DNA of 33,301 nucleotides from Acanthaster planci (Eukaryota > Echinodermata > Asteroidea > Valvatida > Acanthasteridae): NCBI RefSeq assembly GCF_001949145.1, contig NW_019091454.1, positions 217,971 through 251,271 of the forward strand, read 5' to 3'. The stretch's first letter is position 1. Each line of letters begins with the position of its first letter. The translations under genes and the position numbers were made by a program. Positions 1 to 13,600 of the stretch are shown here, one piece after another. The notes under the pieces were generated by a model that did no database searches, was not told the DNA's origin, and saw only the letters and a program-made list of their open reading frames with translations.

Positions 1-470
1 ATCAGTGTTGTCACGAGTTACTAAATTTGGTGACTCAAGTCATTTTATCTATTTAATGTTGTGACTTGAGTCATTTGGTCAGGAAGTCAAGTTTTGTGTA
101 GTGGAGTCAAGTATATATTGAGCTTGAGAATGCTTGAGTCGATTTGAGTCACAAATTTTTGAACAAAATACAACAAAAATAACTACATTTCATTTAGGTA
201 CACATGTACTGAAAATGAACTAGGGTGATAGGAATGACAGGTATCTAGCCAACTAAAGTTTGCTTTTAATGTTTTTGAAACTCGAGTCTTACACATTCGT
301 ACTTGAGTCGAAGCTCCATGAGGGATTCAAGTCGACTCATTTGGTTGCAGAGACTCAAGTTGAGTCATTTACTTATCGGGAGTCGAGTCACCAAAAATTG
401 TGGCTCGAGTCGGACTTGAGTCGAGTCATTACAACTCTGCTTGACACCCCTTGCATGAACCTTTGAGACT
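1..470. repeat. Degenerate GAGTCAAGTC / CTCGAGTC repeat
   Basis: The words GAGTCAAGTC, GACTTGAGTCAT, GAGTCGAGTC and GAGTCGACTC recur many times, on both strands, at about 10-445. No fixed period is visible. It looks like an old diverged low-order repeat or the end of an interspersed element. A 68-codon open frame here is made of the repeat words and is not supported as a gene. Confidence 0.6.
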
Positions 471-1220
471 GGTGTGAAAACTTCCATATATGCTGTTTGT
501 GTTTTATGTTATGTGTTTTAGGTCTGCTAAATAAACAACTGGGTATTTTCCTCCTAAATTGAACTTTTCTGGACGTTTTTTTCTGATGGCTAATGTAGGG
601 AATAATTACAGTGATGGAACTCTTCTTTTTCCCTGTGACAGACTCATGTAGGCCCCCCATTGTCAACATTTTTTATCAAGTTGAAGCTCTATCAGTGCTT
701 TTAAAGGTTTGCTGCATAACCTTAAAAATGATTAGGCCATGAGTCATGATGATGTGAATAGAAGAGCTTTGTAGATCATTTGCATCCTGAGGCAATTTTT
801 CATTATTTTATTTCAACCTTCAAGTACATGTAGGCTTACATACAGACACCTTTCAAGTAAGGCCTGTAATACTGTCAGACTACAACCAAATGCCTTGCTG
901 AGGGATGGGCACATGTTACATGTACATGTATATAGGCCTTTCATCAGTTCATGGATCAAGTCAAATAGGGATCATGACGTAAATACTTGACACATGCACT
1001 GCTAACCTACATACTGAGTTACTGACATCGTGAGATTGGCACCTGTTTACACCCCACTTCCCCTTAGGGTTTTCGGAATTGCCGTCTTCAACCTGCCAGG
1101 AAAAAGAGGTACAGTGTACTCGACTCAACACCGACAAGACCCCCAGTTGGCAGGCTTGCTTTAACTTCATCAGCCACGTCTTCAAAACCTCCTACTGTAG
1201 GTAGGTCAGTAAATAAGATT
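471..1220. other. Non-coding stretch, nothing recognised
   Basis: AT-rich sequence with short TACATGTA words (about 913-930). I see no exon, RNA gene or repeat structure that I can support. The short open frames on the minus strand show no family resemblance. Confidence 0.4.
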
Positions 1221-3072
1221 AACAAACTAAAGTGTATCTCACTTAATGCAAGAAGTGATTGCCACAAAGCTGGTGGCATTAATGCTAATAAAATTGCTAT
1301 TATTGAATTTGAAGATCCCAATTTAATCTAATTCTGTATCACAGAATCTCATCTTAGCACATGTACTGTAGTAATATTCTAGCAAACTTTTTCCCAGTAG
1401 TTATACTGTCCCTCGGAAGGATAAAAATCAATATGGTGGTAGCGTTTTGATTGCCTGGAAAAATGATTTGCCCATCCACTACTGCCTAGATCTAGATACT
1501 GAGTGTAAGGTGATCTGTAAGATTACCCCTACAGACCACCTGTCGATGTATCTTCAATCACTGAATTGTGTTGCTGTTGTTACCAAGTAAAGACGGGGTC
1601 AAGTATAGAAATTTTATCCTTACTGATGAGTTAATATGCCTACACTATGATGGGAAGATGGTTACCCAGTACAGTTTAATAACAATGAACTTTTTCAAAA
1701 AGTTGTGTCAGTTACAGAGCAGTTTATCTTATCCCAGCATATTAATGAGCCAATCGGAGTTTTACACAAGCAGTAGTCTTCTTGATCTCCTAACATTATG
1801 TTCTGGAAATGTCCCTGATGTTCATGTAATCCCTGGAATAAGCAACTACTATGCCGTTATATGGACTTTGTAGTGTGGTGTGAAATGAGTGAAGAGAGTA
1901 ATAGAAAAATTTACCTATTATACAAAAAGAGAATTTAGGAAGAGCTTGTGGGAAAAACAAGGCGAATTATGAACATTATTGATCCCAAGGACATTGAAAA
2001 GTTGTGGTCAGTATGGAAGAACATACATTGTACTTCAAGACACTGTGGAAATGTAGGCCACAACCAGCAAATCCTGGCTTACAAGGGAAATTAGATTGCT
2101 AATGAGGAAGTGTAACAAAATTTTTAAAATGGTCAGAAATAGTAATTCCTCTGATTGGGATGAATACAGAACTACATTGTATACAGGTAGTATACAGGTA
2201 GTACTAGTATCAGGCATGAAAATTTGAAATCAAAGCTAATGGTAGACAAAGACACATCAACTACATGTACATGTATGTTCAAGAAGTAATTCCAAAATTT
2301 CTTGGGATTGTTATGTTAAGAGTCAGAAAGACAATCATGCATGTAATTCTGATTTTATTTATACATACATACCTCGTATGTACATGCATATCTATCATCC
2401 AACAACACATTTAGTGCCAATTACAGGATCATAATGTGTGCAGAAGGCAATGAAGAAATGTTCAGTTTTAGTGTGGGAGGAAAAATAAATGTTTCGGGGA
2501 AACCCATGGACTCAGTAGGGACTGAAAACCCAATCCACATGTGGACCGAGCTGGATTCGAACCCAGGCCCCAGGGGTGGAAGGCGAGGAAAGAAACACTG
2601 CATCAACCTGACTCCCCTGATTCGGTTCTGTTGAGTGTAAGGTATTACTGTAGATGGTGTCAAAGTTACTGATCCACAACTTATTGCTGAATAATTGAAT
2701 GCACAATTTATCTAGAAAAATACCCAACATTATTTCCATCATAATTCAGTAAAAGATGTTTTGCCCGGCCATAAGCAGTTGAGTGATATTCAATGTAGTG
2801 TCCCAGAGGTTCATAAAATTTGGAAATATAGTCTCAATATTAAGAAATCTCATGGGCCAGATGGCATAGCCCCAGTTATTTTAAGAGAAGCCACTGGAAC
2901 CCTTGCTCCTTCTCTAACAAAGTTGTTTAACGCTTTGTTAAAATCTGTTACTATTCCACTAGATTGGTGCCAGGCAAACATTGTTCCCCTACATAAAAAG
3001 GGTAAGAAAGATGATGCTTCTAATCACAGGCCCATCTCTCTCACCTCTGTCGTTCATAAAACTCTTGAGTGA
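1221..3072 (+). mobile_element. Decayed non-LTR retrotransposon (LINE), EN and partial RT
   Basis: In several frames the plus strand encodes pieces of a LINE ORF2 in the right order. An APE-type endonuclease start reads KLKCISLNARS (from 1227), and the catalytic-Glu motif CITESHL lies near 1335. The endonuclease end is LLDLLTLCSG...DVHVIPGISNYYAV near 1780-1858. A linker resembling that between EN and RT follows at about 1890-2220. The start of the reverse transcriptase is at 2761-3072, with HGPDGIAPVIL, ANIVPLHKKGKK and NHRPISLTSVVHKTLE. The usual SDH of the endonuclease active site reads SNY, stops and frameshifts are frequent, and the RT stops before any YxDD motif, so the copy is dead. 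An antisense SINE splits it at about 2430-2635. The pieces look like the CR1/jockey-type group, but the clade is not resolved. Confidence 0.85.
2430..2635 (-). mobile_element. tRNA-derived SINE, antisense, inside the LINE
   Basis: Read on the minus strand, a B-box-like GGGTTCGAATCC is followed by GGTCCACATGTGGATTGG and TTTTCAGTCCCTAC. The same string follows the tRNA-like head at 13684-13960, so the two are copies of one family. Both also share TTTCTTTCCTCGCCTTCCAC upstream of the B box. The insertion separates the endonuclease and RT parts of the LINE. Confidence 0.65.
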
Positions 3073-3740
3073 ATCAAGAGTTTATTTATTCATTTTTGAG
3101 ATAATTTTGTTTGGTTGTACAGTTGTACTGTAATTCAAATCCAATTATGTGAGTTGATCACTAATTTAAATCCTACATGTAGGTTTATCTCCTGTGTGTT
3201 CACATCTTTACTGTAGTATTCATTTACATGTATACATGTATGTGACATTCAAACTCCTTTGTTTACTTACCCTTTATTTTACATTTACTTATATACATAT
3301 ACCTTTCTTACCTTTTAATGCTTCTGTTTTTAATCTGGGGAGTGAATTTTATACTGGACGTTGAAGTCTGTTTCACAATCCTAACTCTTGTCTGAAATAA
3401 ATAAATGTTGAATAAGTAAACATGTATCATGTGTACATGTACACGCAGGCTGTATGTTGGGTGTGTTTGGTCTAACTGCGTGATCTTTGCGTGATCAGTG
3501 ATTGGTTGATATTTCATGTATTTGTTAATAATTCCGTCATTCAGTCAATCACCTTTTCTATGAAAGGTTGCATTGACAGAGAATTTGGATTCATGTATTT
3601 ATTTACAGGATCAGCCAATTGCCTGGCATGATTTCATAATCAACTAATTACATCTAACATTTTGCCAGCATCTGCTTTTATTTACATGGCGTTTTTTAGT
3701 GCCAGCATGGAACTGACAATTCACTCTTTGTGACTGAGTG
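3073..3740. other. Intergenic, nothing recognised
   Basis: AT-rich DNA with scattered TACATGTA words (3226-3242, 3430-3442). The 5' untranslated exon or promoter of the gene that starts coding at 4077 should lie here or further left, but no signal allows me to place it. Confidence 0.35.
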
Positions 3741-3820
3741 AGTGCTTGGCCAAGTGGTCATGGTGCTTAGCTCAAGAGTTGGAGACCATGGTTCATTACC
3801 CAGTGCTAACATTTTAGGGG
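3741..3820 (+). repeat. tRNA-like SINE head (class II tRNA type)
   Basis: GCTTGGCCAAGTGG resembles the A box, and GGTTCATTACC about 45 bases later resembles a B box, in an arrangement like a Ser/Leu tRNA. The acceptor ends do not pair well, so it is a tRNA-derived repeat rather than a working tRNA gene. Confidence 0.45.
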
Positions 3821-3943
3821 TTCCCCCCCCCAAAAAAAATTGTAAGATCCAAAAGTGCTCACTACACATGTTAAGTTGGGTGCCAGTTCCACTGCGAAAG
3901 CATTTCATAACCGCTTAAATGTGTCAAATACACTGCAGGATAC

Positions 3944-3963
3944 CGGTACATGTACATGTACCG
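3944..3963. repeat. Perfect 20-nt ACATGT palindrome
   Basis: A perfect self-complementary 20-mer with core GGTACATGTACATGTACC. It lies 91 bp upstream of the splice acceptor of the first coding exon. It is the cleanest member of the TACATGTA word family seen throughout the window. Confidence 0.7.
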
Positions 3964-4054
3964 TTAGGTCTGGACCTACATGTTCCACAACCAAGGCATA
4001 CATGTAGATTGTGGTCTTATTTTTAAGAAGCAATTGTATAATTTTATGTTGCAG

Positions 4055-4627
4055 ACTCAGAAGTGAATCCTTCATAATGGCAAGTGGGGATTCTGCTATT
4101 GAGATCATGGAGTTGTCACATCAGTCTCCTGATCATATTGTAGCGGAGAGTCATGTAGAGGAGTGTGAACCTTTGGAAGGGGATGTTTTCCTGCCTGCAA
4201 CTCCAGTTACCAATTTTGCCAGAATTCCAGCTCGAGCGCATTCTACCCCTCGACCCAAAGGCAATCCAACTGACTCAGATGCTCACCTTCAAGGAAGCTT
4301 AACACCAGATTACACCACTGCACCAAGCAGCAGGGCATCAGACCACCAATATTCCAGGGGTGACAGAAACACTACAGCCGGGAATGGTGAGACTAATCTG
4401 AAACCATGTGATGCATTCACAGCCGGACGCAGACAGTTCTTCTTCTGTTTGTCGCTGTTTGCCATGGCAGTACTTGCTGGGTTTTTGGTTGGGTACTTTG
4501 TACGCGAGAAGGTTTTTGAGAGGGAGTCTGCATTGGTTCATGAGATGACGCCAACAGAGACACGGGGAATGTATCATCAGCAGGCAATTGGAAATATTTC
4601 AACTGACAGAATTGCTGAGTATACAAG
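4055..4627 (+). CDS. Exon 1 (coding): cytoplasmic tail, TM helix, stalk
   Basis: The acceptor TTATGTTGCAG ends at 4054, and ATG at 4077 follows 22 untranslated bases, so a 5' UTR exon must exist upstream. Residues 1-118 are hydrophilic and rich in Ser/Thr/Pro. They are followed by GRRQ and the hydrophobic segment FFFCLSLFAMAVLAGFLVGY, then REKVFERE. This order with positive charges on the N-terminal side fits a type II anchor. The stalk carries an N-glycosylation site (NIS) near residue 173. The exon ends in AG|GTAAAG, two bases into a codon. Confidence 0.85.
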
Positions 4628-7600
4628 GTAAAGAAAACACTATAATGTCGTAAAAGACATGTACGCACACATGGACATGTACCTGTGGGTGTATAATCTA
4701 CTCTCACTAATGCATTCTCCTGTGATTCTTTGTAAGTTGAAGTTTTCACAGCATTAAATTCATTACTTTCCCTGTTAATCACCTTCCAAGTTAATCAATA
4801 GTAAACATCCTTACTCCTTTCCCTGCATTCTACTCTACCTCCTTCCCCAACTCCTCCCCAAGAGAAAAAATGGGAATGGGGAAACAGACTGGATTTTTTA
4901 ATGAACAATTTAGGTTTTTCAAAGAAATTAGTACAACAGGATCAGATGAAAATGATACATTGAGAAACATGTTTGTATGAAGGTACCTGTACACATATGT
5001 TTGTTTGTTTACCAATATGTACCAGTACAAATGTATAAACTTGTAATGTACATGTAAAATGAAAGTGCAAGAAACTGCAATTTGTACAGTGAGGAAAGTG
5101 TTACTGTGCTTCAGTTTTCTGAGATCACTATATTTAGAAACCTGTACACTGAGACAACTTCCCCTAAAAAGTTTTGCACAGTCTTTTGGGAGATGAAAAT
5201 AATGATAGAATGATTTTACTGCATTTCCTTGTCTGAAGAGTTGATGAGTAGATGAAGGGACACCCCCTATCATTTCATTGTTGTCCATGACTAATTGCTT
5301 AGGAAGTGTCAAACATTCTTATTTGGACAATGAAACAAGGATATCCTGAATGACAGGTCAGTAAGGTCAGTGGAGAGAAAGTCTACAAGTCTATCACTTT
5401 TCTTTTGTTTTATTTTGATGAGGGGAAAACAGCTTTGTGTTAAACATTCTTTCTTTATATTTGACTTGCTTTACAATTTGCTTTGTTACTCTTTGTACTA
5501 TTAACTTACATTTCTTGTCTTCTGTACTGGTACATGTAGTTACAGGTACTGTACTTTAAGTGAGGGAATGTGCAAGTACATGTGTACACATGTATGTTAT
5601 ACCGGTACATGTTCTAGTGGTCAGTTTATATGACTCATGACAAGAGGGTCATCAAGGGTGTTAATCCAGTAAAAAGCAGTATCATCAGTTTGTGCACTAT
5701 TCATGTACACTGCACATGATACACATGTACAATGTAGAAACTGGGTATGTTTTACACTTGCTACTCCACTGAACACACAATAATGAATTTAACTGCATAA
5801 CTGTTGAGCTACTGTATACTTACATGTACATGTACAGTCTATTGGGGGGCAAAAATGCTATGGGACTTATACATGTACAATGAACATGTATGTTTGGAAA
5901 TTCAGTTCGAAATTACATGTACATGTATCAACACAGAAACAAACTTTGTGTTTGAATCATGTGACATTTGGCTATTCTTTGAAGCTTTAAACAATGTTTT
6001 TTTCTGCGCAGTCCGATTTCTTTAAAATGTTCTCTACCAAGGTTAATTTGAGTATGTTCAATTTCTCATTAAACCTGCTCAACCTGCATGTGCATATGTA
6101 CACAGTGTACACAGGAAGTTTCTGTCACTTTTTGTTGGGCATTCACAGTTAAGTAGGCCTACATGTACTGTACATGTATGTACCTGCATGCAGTTAGCTG
6201 TGTGCCAGGTACTGCTTTAAGGGTGATTATGCATTTGTTCCATATAACTAATGATGCAAACAGAAAAGGAATTGCACCAAGACTAACAAAGATTTAAAAT
6301 TTGTAATTAAAAATACTTTCAGTTCAAGCATGCAATTTACATGTATTTTAACTTTTGAGCTCAACTGAAGAACTGCCGATGACATTTGGTACCACATACA
6401 CCAAGTTCCATTGTATCATTTCTAATTCCCCAAACTGACACTCTAGATATTCTAACCCTGTCTGCACACTTTTTGAAGAATGATCAGCTTGTTTCCCAGT
6501 TTTGATTGTGTTTTTCATGGCTGTTTCATGTACCTGTACATTTGTGTGTGAAGTTTAGTGCCCTTTGGCAGACAACAGAACCACCAAAACATTTTACTAA
6601 TTGACCCCAATTGTGACTTGATGTTTTTCTTTCTCTGAATTCCCCAGTATCTTTAAACCTGAAAACATGAAGTCAAAACAATACAAGTTCTGTCAACATC
6701 TGTGAACATCATACACATACATGTATGTTACAATGTAGTGTTTGCAAAATTTACACCTTGCTTTTAAAGCTGGCGTATAAACTTGTCAAATTGTGAATTA
6801 AGAATTGTTTTCTCTGTTTTTCCCCTTTGTTGACAGCATTTTCAGCCAACACCAGTGTGTAAGTGGAATACCATGTAGCCAGAGCATGTCTAATGTGATG
6901 GCACAACAGTTAAGAGACTTGGGCTTCACCAATGTGCGTGTGTCATCTTATAATGTCCTAACATCACACCCTGACATGTCACATATGAGTACATTGCAAA
7001 CCATTGACCATGATGGGCAAGTTTTATACTCAGAGACTCTGTACGGAAATGAGAAGGATACCGGTGATGGAAGGAAACCTAGCAACGATGCAAAGAGAGC
7101 AGTAGGTTCGGTGCAGTATGAATCCGATTCTACCAACAACCCACCTACAGTCATGTACATGCCATTCTCAGGCTCTGGTCAAGTGCAGGTATGTGACAAT
7201 ATCCTCATTGGTTGGAACAATAAACATTATCGTGCTCTTTGCCCATGGTTGCAGGCATTTTATGTTATAACATAAGGGTTATTGCACATCTTCATTTGAA
7301 AATATACTAAACCTTGGGTAAGTCTGATTTGTTTACATGTAAGTCGGACTTTCACTTACCTCAGATAAAATCACTTGGAACATTTGAATTTGTATGTTCT
7401 TAAAATAAAGCAACGTGTACACGTACACTTAAATCGGATCACGTAAGTTTGATTTTTGCTTATCTTGGACAAATCTACCTGGAACATTCGTTAAAATCCT
7501 GTTTAATTTTCCTTCTTGAAATCAGGTGGACAAAACATGACATTTTGTACGTATTACTCATTTGATTCACAACAGGGATTTTGGGTAATTTTGAAATTTT

Positions 7601-10600
7601 TCAGTTCAGAACAATCATGTTGGACAAAACATGACATTTTGTACGTATTACTCATTTGATTCACAACAGGGATTTTGGGTAATTTTGAAATTTTTCAGTT
7701 CAGAACAATCATGTTGGCCCCAGCTCCACTGAGCTTTAGCAGCACCAATCTCTGCATTCAGTGCTGTCATGTGACGTGTGTTGCACCACACGTCGTACAT
7801 ACATGCACTTGTGCACCTTACAAGTACAGTATGTTCTCAGCAGCAAACTTTTCCTAGCCCAGGCTTGGGCTCTACCTCGTGTTACTTCACTCCTATTGCC
7901 AAACTGCTTGTCAACAACTAAAAGTCATGTGTTGATCAGCCCTGTGCATGTACATACATGTATATCTAGCTGGGAAAAAAGACTGTATGCAGGTGATCAC
8001 AGTCACAGGTGGCCAAGTATAGCTGGCTATAACTGTTGTTAAACATGGCGATGCTCATAGCACAAATGTGTGTAATATCATCAGTGAAATATATATAAAA
8101 TGTTTTCATGTCCAACAAAATAATGAATGTTTATGAGTGCTACCTGTGTGGTATGGTAGGTGACATATGAAACGTTCTTACATGTACATTGCTTTAGTGT
8201 GAAACATTCATTATTTCATAGAATACATGCATAAATCCTGATAAGACTAAGCTGTTCATCATCCAGCAAAAGAAAAAAGTTCTGAAGTGTCAAACTCTTA
8301 AAATGATATCTTGTTAAATGTTTTTACATGTAGCATGTTTATCAAGGGTATTGCTTGATACTTTGTTGTTTATTTCTAGGGAGAGCTAGTCTATGTGCAT
8401 TATGCTAGTCAGGGTGATCTGCTGCTATTGACTGAAAGCAACATTGATCTGTCTGGTAAGATAGCTATTGCTCGACAGGGGACCATGATGGTAGCAGACC
8501 AAGTAAGCATACTATTATCTTTCCAAACTAAACATTTTCAAATCTACTTTGCCTTTTAGACTGTTTTTATGTACATGTAATACTGCAGCTGAACCGCAGA
8601 ACTGAACCAAAAATCATCAAACATGGCACTTTTGAACCAAACCAAACCAAACTGGTCAGTTCAGATGTTCGGCTTTAATATGGCATGGTATTGGTAGTGC
8701 GAAATGCAGGCAAGACCAATGATATTTGCAACATGGGAACTTTAATACCGCACCTAAAACTTCCAAAAGATACAACGCTTTCCAAACTCCAGTGTACTGT
8801 ACGGTAGTTCACGTAAAATAGTGGTTTGATTTACATACATTATGGTGCAGGGCAATGCACAGGCGGTGTCCTTTGAAATACATGTACACTGTACATGTAT
8901 GTATGCAGAAATTCAGTTTGTGATGAGCTGCTGGCTTCATCGGTTTTTACAAAACTCATGTTCATTTCAGATAGCCAAAGTAGGGAACCAGTTATACCCA
9001 TACCGGTACATGTACATCAAATGGTTCCAACGATCACAAACGTGTGCATGCAGCATGTACACAACATGATGGAATAAGAACACGTGGCATTGTTCCACAT
9101 GTCACATTTGGACATTGTGTCAAGTTGTGAATTCTTAACATGTCAAAGTCATGGAAGATGAAAGTAATGAATATGTAAAATTAATTACTGGAAGTGTGAA
9201 AGATAAGCTCAACTGACACTTGCTGGAATCATAAAATTGATGTTTCGTTTTGGACTAGTGTTACATACATGTACATGTACTTGTACATGCATGCTTCACA
9301 GAAGATCAGTTTAAACACAGTGCATGATCGTGTGCTACCTGATAACAATTCTTTTGTCGGTAAGCCATCGCTAGCCACACAAGAAAACCATTGCGGGCAT
9401 TTACACTTTTGCTTGCAAGCAAAATAAAGGCCAGAGTCTTCCAAAAGTAAAATTTATGTACACGTAGTTCATCAGAAAAAGGGGGCAAGTCTCTTACAAT
9501 ATACAGGTACATGTAGATGTTTTAAGCCATTGGCGTTCATTGTGTTTAGCTGTTTTTAGTCAGATGTATTTCATGTGCATGTATTTCACCCATATTGTCC
9601 GGTACTTTTACGCCTACTTTACCTACTTTCAAAACTTTCCAGCCCTTGACTGAGAACTGATTACTGGTATCCCTGTATAGTAAAACCTGATTGTGTGTGT
9701 TAGTGTGGGTAAGCTTTATTTCTGTGCATCGTTACATCAGTGTCAGGCAGTTCGTGGTAAATGTATGCTTGAAATTATTATATACATATAGATAAGAAAG
9801 GGTTTAAGTTTGTTGAGTTCAGGGCTAAAGACCGTCAGAATTAAAAAGACACTAAACAATACTCATACCCATTGTGGCCAGTGTCAGCATTCACTAGGCT
9901 ACACAGACGCTCGCAAGTACTGTTATCCCATGTGGTTTACCATACATGTATATTGTATGTGTTTTAGTAATATCAGAGATGCCACTTTTCTGATTTTAAT
10001 CGGAAATCCGACTTTTTGGTATTTTTTCCCCCTAATCCGATTTTTTTACATTTCCCCCTTCAATGTTTTTAACAATGACAGAATTAAATAAAGAAGAAAA
10101 GAGTGGAAGCAAATCTGTGATGGGCATGTATCCTGGGCCGTGCGACTGGGTACTTAATCTTGAGCGCAGTCGTCAGTATAGAGTGCTTACGTCAGTCATA
10201 TTGTGGCGCGAAATACGAAGGTTGAGTGGTGTCGTCAGTGACTGGAAATATGTTGAAATATTGACCTTTAACACGTACTAGCACGATGCATGCTCATTCC
10301 TCATGTGCGATGCATGAACGTGCCTGAATTGTTCATAATTTTCTTGTGAATTGCCGTATGTAGAAGTTTTTACATAGATTAATACAAGTGTTCTTCACTT
10401 TTTGAGATACTTTTGGAAGATTTCCTCCCTACTGATGCCATTCCATTCGCACAAAGTTGCCCCAAACAAAAAAAGATGTTCCGACCCACCGATCCAATTT
10501 TTGAGAGGCATGCACAGCACAACAACATTGCATGTATTTTTTTGGCCTAATAAAAGACTGCATGATGTATGCGGTAGGCCTTAGTTAAATAAATCTTTGG

Positions 10601-13600
10601 TAAGTATTGATCCAATTTGATCAAGCAAATCTATGACGTGGCCTGCCTGATCAGGCAAACTAAAAAAAAACAAAACAAAAAAAACTTATTTATCTTTTTG
10701 AGTAAAAAACAGCAGGCTGGCCTACATGGAGGCTGCAACTCATTTCTGTGATCGACCAGTGACGATCAAGAAAGAACTTTTTTGTTTTTATTGGTGACTA
10801 CATGATGAAGATGCACGTTATGTACATGCAGCCAGACCCATGCATTAATACTTATAAAACCAACACCGTGCGAAGCGCTGTGGATATGTTGATTTTCAGA
10901 TATTTTTGGCCCAGGCTAGTGGCATCTCTGTAATATGAATTGCCTTTATTTGATTTTTTGTTAGGTTAGGAATGTTGAAGAAGGTGGCATGAAAGGCTTA
11001 CTACTGTTCACAGACCCAGCTGACATGGATGTTATAATGATGATGGGCACAGAGCGTTTAGTTGGAATGACTGGTATAATGGGTGATCCACTAACACCAG
11101 GTTGCCCCGCCATGGGTAGGTAACAAGATTACGTACTAGAAAAAATATCAAACAGTAAGGAGTTGAAGAAATGCTTGACCATACATTGTACCTCATACAT
11201 GTACATACATGTACATGTAATCATGGCCAAGAGCAGAATTCCCACTGGTCCTTCATCACATGCCAGTCCCTTTTTTACTATCCATGCACAAACATAGAAA
11301 ACTGTCAACCAGCTAACTTAGGGTTCTGTGTGTGCTTTATGAAGCTATTGTGGAATTGTCACCTGGATGAGGTACACATGCGCAAGCATTCCTTAGCCAC
11401 ATATGAGAAGACAGCACCACATGTTGATTAGCAGTTTCAGTTATGCCTGACATTGTAAGGGCAACTGAAGCTGTGTGAGGTATACATGTTAGGTACATGT
11501 AGCACCAATATAACATGATCTGTTGAGGGTGGATGTTAGATCCCCTCAGCATTGGAAGTTGACAAACTGCACTGTAGTTCCTTTGGCTTTGCCTGTAGAA
11601 CTCGGAGTAGTTTGTTCATTTCCAATGTACCCCAAACCAGGGTGTTTCCCCCCTCAAGCCATGTTATATTTATACAAATATCACCCAGTCTTCCATTGAG
11701 GTATGATGTCTTACATTGTGTGTAGATATTTACATGGTGCCCATCTGTTTTACTAACTTGTACCGTAATTTTCAGGTTATAAGCTGCGGTTTATACGTTG
11801 ATTCTCACGCTGAAAATGTCCTGCACCTTATACTCTGGGGCAGCTTATATGGCAACATTTTCAGAATGAAATCAGTCACTAAACGCTGTGCCATGTCTTG
11901 GCGCAGCGTAGCACAAGCGGGCAGCTGGCCAGCTGGCCATGCGTGCAAGATGTACGGCACTCCAAGTGCAAGGCAGTCGTATTCGTTGGTTGCTGTTTAC
12001 ATTGGCTCGACTCACTTGTTGGAAATGAAGGAAACCAGTCCAGAGAGACTAAATAGACTTGTAAATGAACTAGAAGAACCGTTCACACCGCACAAGTCGT
12101 ATGGTGCATCTGTTCATTTTTGCTTTCATGGCTGTGTAATCCAATGTTGTTTATTATTTCACTGGTCATTTTGGGACTGTTAAAAAAAACTGCATGTGGC
12201 CCACCCAGCAAGGACACTAATCTAGCCCGCCAAAATTGGTAATTTTAAGGACTCATGAAAGTTTAGGTTTAATAATAACGCTCGTTAGTGCACTACTCAT
12301 ATTTGAAGATTGCGTACCTGAAAGTGGCTCGGACCCTTAACCACTCAGCGCCGGGGTATTTATCAATGTTGATGATGCTGGGCCGGCATAATTATCATTT
12401 TTTCCGTTTTCAAAATTCTTCAAAAATTCATCATTTCATTTAACTGACGTTTATAGCCGCACGAAGTAATCTTTAGGCATTGCTCTAAGTTGACAGGTGA
12501 CCTTCATTGATGCCTGAGTATTTCAGTCAGGCCTGCATCCTTGTAAAAAGAGCCCAGACTGTGCGGTGTTATCTAACTTTCTTTTGTTCACGAACCTGCC
12601 ACAGTGTGCCGCTGAGCTCTTTTCAATAAGGGCCAGATTAGCATGCAGCGGTGCTCTGTGGCTCATCGCTGCAGTGGTGGAGCGCTTTTGTCCCCGGTGG
12701 TAATCCGCTTGCTCTAAATGCCCCAAACCCTGGTATACAGTTTCAAAACAAGGCTGGATTATCACCACTTTTGAGAGTGAAAAATGTTGATAATGCTCAG
12801 CAGCCTGGTCTTTTGTTCGGAGTATGGTGTTTTGTTACGGGGCCCTGTTCCTTTGACCGAGTTTGGAGACCCTGGCCATGCATATAAAGCATACATCTCT
12901 GATTCCGGAGTCCCCGGCAGGAAGTGGTTAACTTTGGGCACTTTGAATTTTGGCCTCCAACGTTAGTGTATTATTGGAACGATATTTTACCTCAGATTTC
13001 ACAAAAGGTAAAATGTAATCAAACTCCTTATATTCTATTGGTAATTCATAAATGTTGATTTCATATACTCACTACAAAGTTCTGATGAAATTCTATGTGG
13101 CCCAATTTTCCGATCTTTTCCGAAGCGCAACATGAAATCTTTTAGAATGTACCCCAAAATAATTTTTTTAACCATTTTCTTATTTGGGTATGCGAGTGGA
13201 GGTAATAATGATGTACATGTACTAGAATTTATCAATTTTAAAGAACTTCTGAAATGTTTTTGTGGGATTTTCTGAGATATGTTCAAGGGCGCCAGGTGAC
13301 TCAGCTGAATTCTGGCCCAATTTGTGGACACTGGCATGTTTGAATTTCAGACAAAAATCCATGACACTGAAACTGGACCATACACGCAATAGTATTAGTA
13401 TTTAACCAAGTGGATGTGAAGTTTTTCAACAAAGAACTTTGGCAGCACAATAAGTTAAGTGAATGTTGGAGTGTGCCACATAATACATGTACTCTACATG
13501 TAGGCCTATCAGTGTTTCAACAATACAGTACATACGATGACTTGCGTGTACATGACAATGTCAGCACAGCGGTGTGTCTTACACATCGGTGCAGCTAGTA

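Noticed and set aside
11716-12183. 155-codon open frame as a transposase
   Set aside because: It starts outside the transposon end, has no DDE or zinc-finger pattern and is not continued after 12183.
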